From Mallotus nudiflorus (lineage: Eukaryota > Streptophyta > Magnoliopsida > Malpighiales > Euphorbiaceae), in contig CANTUR010000645.1 of the NCBI GenBank assembly GCA_947683625.1, positions 496,001-560,000 on the forward strand: DNA of 64,000 nucleotides, given 5' to 3'. The notes below the pieces were generated by a model. It was not told the origin of the DNA. It worked only from the letters and a program-made list of their open reading frames with translations, and did no database searches. The translations under genes and the position numbers were made by a program. Positions within the stretch are counted from its first letter, which is position 1; each line of letters opens with the position of its first letter. Positions 59,127 to 64,000 of the stretch are shown piece by piece.

Positions 59127-62100
59127 TGTCATGACCCAAAACAGGGGCCATGACCAGCGCTAGGGAATGAGAATTCTTTCGAATCCGGAACCCGTAGCAA
59201 GCCTAAAAAAATAAAATAAAACATGTAATAGTAATAACAATATATAATGCAGCAGAAATAAAAATCATAAATATCACAATAACATTTCCACCAACTGGAT
59301 TTAAATTAAATACTCATCTCAAATATATACAAACTCTTTTAATACAAATCCAGTTCAAATATAATATAACATCTCGTTAATAATTTAATGACTAATGCAG
59401 TGTTTAGATAAAATAAAACTCAAGACTCAGAGAAGCAGTTTACATAAAGAAGCCGGGGCGGAAGAAATACGACGTACAGGCCTGCTACTGAGGTCTGAAG
59501 AAGAAGACTCTCCTGAAAATAGTCAACGGAGGGAAGTCAGACCTCACTAAGTGAATTACTATAATATATATACATGCACACCAAATGATAATACATACAA
59601 TCAACAGTATATATCTAATATGTATATATACAGACAAATACATACAGATGCTGTAAAATCATTTTATGTATATTTTACTGAAAATCATCATTTATGAAGG
59701 ATTAAATAGAACCCTATAATATCGCAACCTCAAAACAGTGTTAGACAACACTCTAGCCATACAGGCTCACTTATTCCAAATATGTTCACTTAATCCATTT
59801 GGACAGTAGACTGGCCCTGAGACACTAAGTCAACCGAGCTCCAGCAGTCTGACTGCCAGTGTGATTGGCCTCGAGACACTTGGTCAACCGAGCTCCAGCA
59901 ATCACACTCCCAATTCACATCACACATTAGATAATCATAACCAATCAATATCCACAAGTGGTTAGTAATATAGCCTAAATGCTATAAGCGCACCAGTACG
60001 TACTCGGTCCTAGTGCTGCCCACTAGGTAGCACGTTCTATTGATATCCTTCATTAATAAATATAAAACATTCATTCACTAATAAATGATGCATGAATTTA
60101 AATAAAATAACAATATAACCCATATATATACTGGAAATATACCAAAAGTAAACCAGGTATATTTTGAGTATATATATGTCAAATAAATCCAATCAAATTA
60201 CAAATTGAGCTAGAAATATATTTAAAAATATTTTAAATATAATTTATTAATAAAACATGTATATAATTTAATATATACCAAAAATAAACCAAAAGTAAAC
60301 TAAAAATAAACTTAGGTACTAACCAAATTATTTATGCATATTTAATCAAAATGAAACATATATTTCTAAAATCATGCATCCTAAAGCACATATATATAAA
60401 ATAGTAACTCACACTTAGTGCGCTCCACGAGATGGGTCCGACGGGCCTGGTCCTCTAGGCCTCGGTCTCGGCGCAACTAAACAAACAATAATGACAAAAA
60501 TTAAAATAAACCTAACAGAAAATCTTATAACTCGATCTAGTATATTAAACACAAAATTGAAATTAGGGTTCGACCGGACATCACGTTTTACGAGAATTCT
60601 ATTGAAAATTCGATAGAACCTCCCTTGTAAAACGGACATCTCTCTACTCAAAGAGTAGAGCCAGCCCTGCAAAGAAATACACTTGAAAAAACAGGCACAA
60701 TAATCTATTCACAACGCCTCGGTCGGACTCCAAACTACAGTCTACCGACCGGGGTCCACAATCACAAAACAAATATAAAAATACCAAAAATACCCTTATA
60801 TCACAGAAATACATTTTATACATAGAAATTATGTAATTAAACTTAAAACACATTAAAAACTGATAAAACTCATTTTATTTAGAAAAATCGTATATTATAT
60901 ATATAATTGAAAATAATTCACGAAAAATAGTTTTAATTAGTTAAAAATAATAAATAATTTGTAGAAATCATTTTTATACCTTAAATAACTATTAAAACCA
61001 ATTTAATTACATTTTTACTCCATTTAGGGTAAAATTACCAAAATACCCCTATATATATAAATATACTAAAATTACTTCAAAAATTCACCAAAAATAGTAT
61101 AATTATCCAAAATTAATTTTCTCAACATATTTATCAATAATTTCAATAATTAAACTCAATTAACCAATTAAATTCAATGAAAAACACAATTAACCTAATT
61201 TTCCAAAATTACATAAACCTAATTAAATTCAAATAAATACATAGAAATTCATAAAAATTCCAAATAAATTTTGATAATTCATTTCAACACCTATAATTAT
61301 CATAAAACACAATTTCATAATTTAATTAATTAATTTCCAAAAATTAGAAAATAATATTAAAATATTCAAAAATACCCAAAAATCAAAATAATCTCCAAAA
61401 ATTCTACAAAAATTCATACATGAAGATTAAGCTACTAGGATCAACATTTGTGAAGGAATTTTTCATGAATCAATCAAATTGAAGTTCAAAAAAATCAAAA
61501 ACCCTAATATGGCCAAATTTGAAAAATTGAAACCTAAGAAAATCAAGACCATTTTAAGTGAAACAAAGCTTGGAATCATACTCACCGGAGCTCAAGGAGA
61601 AGAAAGAGACCGGCGGTGTCAAAACGGTGGTCGAAAACGTCGTTAACGACGTTGCTCCCACTTTCGGCTTCTCCGGCCAAAATCGATCTCCAGACGTCGG
61701 AAATGGCTGCAACACGCGGCGGGGAAGGCTGAGGAAGGAGGTGGCACGCCGGATGGCACACCAATGGTAAGAAATCGGGATGGCAGGTGGCGGAACGGTG
61801 AGGGAAGTGATCGGGGATGTTGAAGAAGGGAGAATGGCAGTTTGGTAAATAAGTTAAACTTTTTGATTTTGTTAATATTTAATGTATATATGTATATATA
61901 TATACTTTATACTATATATTAAAATAATATTAAATTACACACATTAAATATACACCACACACATATAATTTAATATTTTAAATAATTTAATACTAAATAA
62001 AATAATTAAATAACAATAAACTAATAAATAAATATTATAATACTAGGGTAATATTAATTAAACCCTAATTAGATAAATAAGTACACATATATACGATGTT

Positions 62101-62363
62101 TAGTATTTTAAAAATATATATGAGTTCATGCAAGTCCGTAAATCTATTTAAAATAATTAATAGTAAATTATTTACGTGAAAATTTCCTCGAAAATGCAAG
62201 TCCCGGAAAAATTTTACGTAAAGCACTCAAAATAATAATAAACAATTAAAAATCAATTTTAATTAATTAACAACTTATGAAATATCAATATCATATTTAA
62301 AAATTATTAACATTGCATATCCCGATGCAGTATTAAAATATTTAAAAAATACGGGATATTACA
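59127..62363 (-). mobile_element. Solo Tekay-family LTR inside gag of element K (3237 bp)
   Basis: The left end is TGTCATGACCC, the right end CGGGATATTACA. GTCTG at 59122-59126 and 62364-62368 is a perfect duplication, and the gag frame resumes exactly after it. Contains the tandem stem-loop units, covarying hairpin (60585-60633), candidate intron signals (CACTCACCGGAGCTC near 61580) and GC-rich block (61580-61830). Confidence 0.95.
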
Positions 62364-64000
62364 GTCTGACCCTGAGGTAGCTCTGTTCTATGCCAGAGTT
62401 GGCAAGATTGCGTTTGATGGGACTTCTGATCCGTTAGACTTTCTGCACGTGATTGAGACTCGGACTCAGACTACTCACACCGAGTATCAGTGGATCATGA
62501 TTATCGAGTTGTCTGTCAAGGGACCAGCCCTAGACTGGTTTATGCAGATGATCCAGCCTTATATGATGACGATGACCTGGGCTCAATTTGGAGAGCGGTT
62601 TATGAGGAGATTTTATCCAGAGCCTTTTCGTATGAGCTATCATCTCCGATTGACCAGCATTTCTCGTGGTGATCGATCTGTAGAGGAGTACACCTGAGAG
62701 TTTCTCCGACTGGGTAGATATACAGAGGATCTGATGCGAGACCAGTACTTCGCAGTCACTATATATGTCACCGGATTGGGTTCAGCATTTGCTAGTATGC
62801 CTACAGCAGGCCTTACTCTGGAGTCTGTGATTGAGTTGGCTAAGGAGATTGAGCTAAGGCTAGTTAGGCAGGGAGCGATGCCTGATTATTACCAGCTGGG
62901 AGTTCAGTCAAGTGGATTGCAGGCTACTGCGTATTCTAGTTTTAATGTTGGGTCGAGTAGTTAGCAGCGAGGTCTGACTTAGCAAAGTTAGAGGCAGCAG
63001 CAGCGAGTGCATCAGAGCAGTAGACATGGCCATGGAGGTCAGCGTAGGTCGTTCAGATTTGGGTCAGGTGCTTCGAGCAGCAGTGGTCGCAGTTCTGGAT
63101 CAGCTGCCAGTGTTTGCCAGACCTGCAGTAGAGTCCATCAGGGACCATGTTATCTGACACCACTGACATGCTTCAGATGTGGGCAGACATGACATTTTGC
63201 CAGATCGTGTCCTTACTCCGGGTATCAACAGCCGCAAATTCCACGATTTCCACAGCAGTTGATGGCTAGTGCTGCACCCGTGCCATTTCAATTAACCCCA
63301 ACCCATCATTAGAGTTCCACTCAGCTTGTTCCACAGCAGGGTCATGGTAGAGGTACTAGAGGAAGTGCCAGAGGTATTGGCCAGGCTTCTACTAGTCAGC
63401 AGGGAGGTCGAGGTCAGGCCAGAGTCATCCATCTCACTCAGCAGGATGCTCAGGCATCTAATGCAGTCGTGGCAGGTATTGTTTCTATCTGTTACCTAGA
63501 TGCATGGGTTTTGTTTGATCCGGGTGCCACGCATTCGTTTGTTTCTCCTGTTTTTGCTTCTAAGTCTTGTTGGCAAGCTTCAAGGATGGCTTTTCCTTTG
63601 TCTGTTGCCACTCCTCTGAGCGATTCCTTGGACACCGATATTGTTCTTTCTGGTTGTCCAGTTCTCATGGGAGATAGAGAATTATCTACTGATTTGATCT
63701 TATTGGATGTGATGGAGTTTGATGTTATTCTGGGTATGGACTGGTTATCTCAGCACTATGACGTGGTAGATTGCAGGAATAAGGAGGTGACTTTCAGAAT
63801 TCCTAATGAAGAAGATTTTAAGTTTGTGGGTGATAGGAGTTCAGTACCTCAAAATCTTATTTCTGCTATTACGATTAGGAAGTTATTGAGGAAAGGATGT
63901 CAAGGATATTTGGCATTAGTCAGGGATACTTCAGTGGAGAAGTTGTCACTCATAGATGTTCCTGTTGCCTGTGAGTTTCCTGAGGAGTTGCCAGGTTTAC
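62364..64000 (+). pseudogene. Element K gag-protease continuation
   Basis: Continues the gag frame (GAC at 62368 = residue 84 of the intact protein) through capsid, pseudo-knuckle, zinc knuckle (CFRCGQT.HFARSC, with the Gly before His changed to Asp... 'TDMTFC'-free), protease FDPGATHSF (about 63520) and the start of the RT linker. Nonsense codons: TGA 62695 (Arg193), TAG 62962 (Gln282), 62980 (Gln288), 62989 (Gln291), 63310 (Gln399), each one C-to-T change from the intact codon. A 12-bp in-frame deletion removes four residues (the DVFP region) at about 63985. The frame runs off the window. Confidence 0.93.

Larger units (their letters stand above)
44242..64000 (+). mobile_element. Element K: degenerate Tekay-type retrotransposon, interrupted twice, extends past the right edge
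   Basis: The 5' LTR begins at 44242 (TGTAATATCCC), is split by element M (44310-55470), resumes at 55476 after the GTATA duplication and ends GGGTCGTGACA at 58677. Its net length is about 3270 bp. A PBS (58682), a gag start (58877) and gag-protease sequence follow, split again by a solo LTR (59127-62363). The 3' half is outside the window. Six nonsense codons and small indels show that it is dead. Confidence 0.93.

Noticed and set aside
1..64000. CRISPR-like arrays, prokaryotic defence or biosynthetic operons, rRNA or tRNA genes
   Set aside because: None seen. Repeats are LTRs, microsatellites or inverted repeats, and gene structure (GT-AG introns, TATA and Site II) is plant nuclear.
62364..64000. 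Possible frameshift between capsid and zinc knuckle of element K
   Set aside because: Codon positions of all five stops and the protease motif stay in the frame that starts at 62368. Only one Ser codon is missing from the Ser run, so there is no frameshift.

Overview
The window is nuclear DNA from a flowering plant, almost certainly a eudicot. Two ordinary genes with plant-type features are present: a three-exon mitochondrial ribosomal protein gene and a single-exon Ser-rich gene. They sit in AT-rich sequence crowded with nested LTR retrotransposons. I cannot name the species. No bacterial-type system, CRISPR array, rRNA or tRNA gene was found.

Left third (1-28826): the 3' part of a Ty3/gypsy Tekay/Del-type chromovirus (pol 2-1915, LTR 1963-5195) abuts the 3' remnant of an older LTR (5196-5945). 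Then come an unassigned block (5946-8079), an old minus-strand solo LTR (8080-14912) holding a younger solo LTR (9768-13067), and a decayed Tat/Ogre-like element on the minus strand. That element has a gag remnant at 15560-17180, a primer-binding site at 18099-18116 and a 5' LTR at 18118-28826. Three solo LTRs with target-site duplications interrupt this LTR (19088-22446, 22859-26081, 26744-28775). Removing them leaves about 2.08 kb, matching the 2.03-kb solo copy of the same family.

Middle (28829-40633): the only gene-like part. It has a foldback/MITE-like inverted repeat (28829-29555), long AT-rich intergenic DNA, a Ser-rich protein gene with a CxxHP...CxxC motif (34536-35075, minus), and the mL41 gene (38615-39962, minus; three coding exons plus a 5'UTR intron) with Site II and telo-box-like promoter motifs.

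Right third (40634-64000): a stack of Tekay-family elements four deep. LTR I (40634-) is entered by LTR J (42990-), which is entered by element K (44242-64000 and beyond). K is entered by a complete young element M (44310-55470, minus) and by a solo LTR (59127-62363). M has two LTRs of 3070 and 3071 bp with only about two substitutions between them, a GTATA duplication, an initiator-Met PBS, a PPT and an unbroken 1583-codon Gag-Pol frame. It is the likeliest autonomous, recently active element here.

The most interesting unexplained structure is inside the Tekay-family LTRs. They keep an exon/intron-like layout (a GC-rich block, a GTGAGT donor, 917-918 nt of U-rich sequence, a TTTGCAG acceptor) and a series of conserved inverted repeats. 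One of these shows paired compensatory base changes between copies, which suggests a selected RNA structure.
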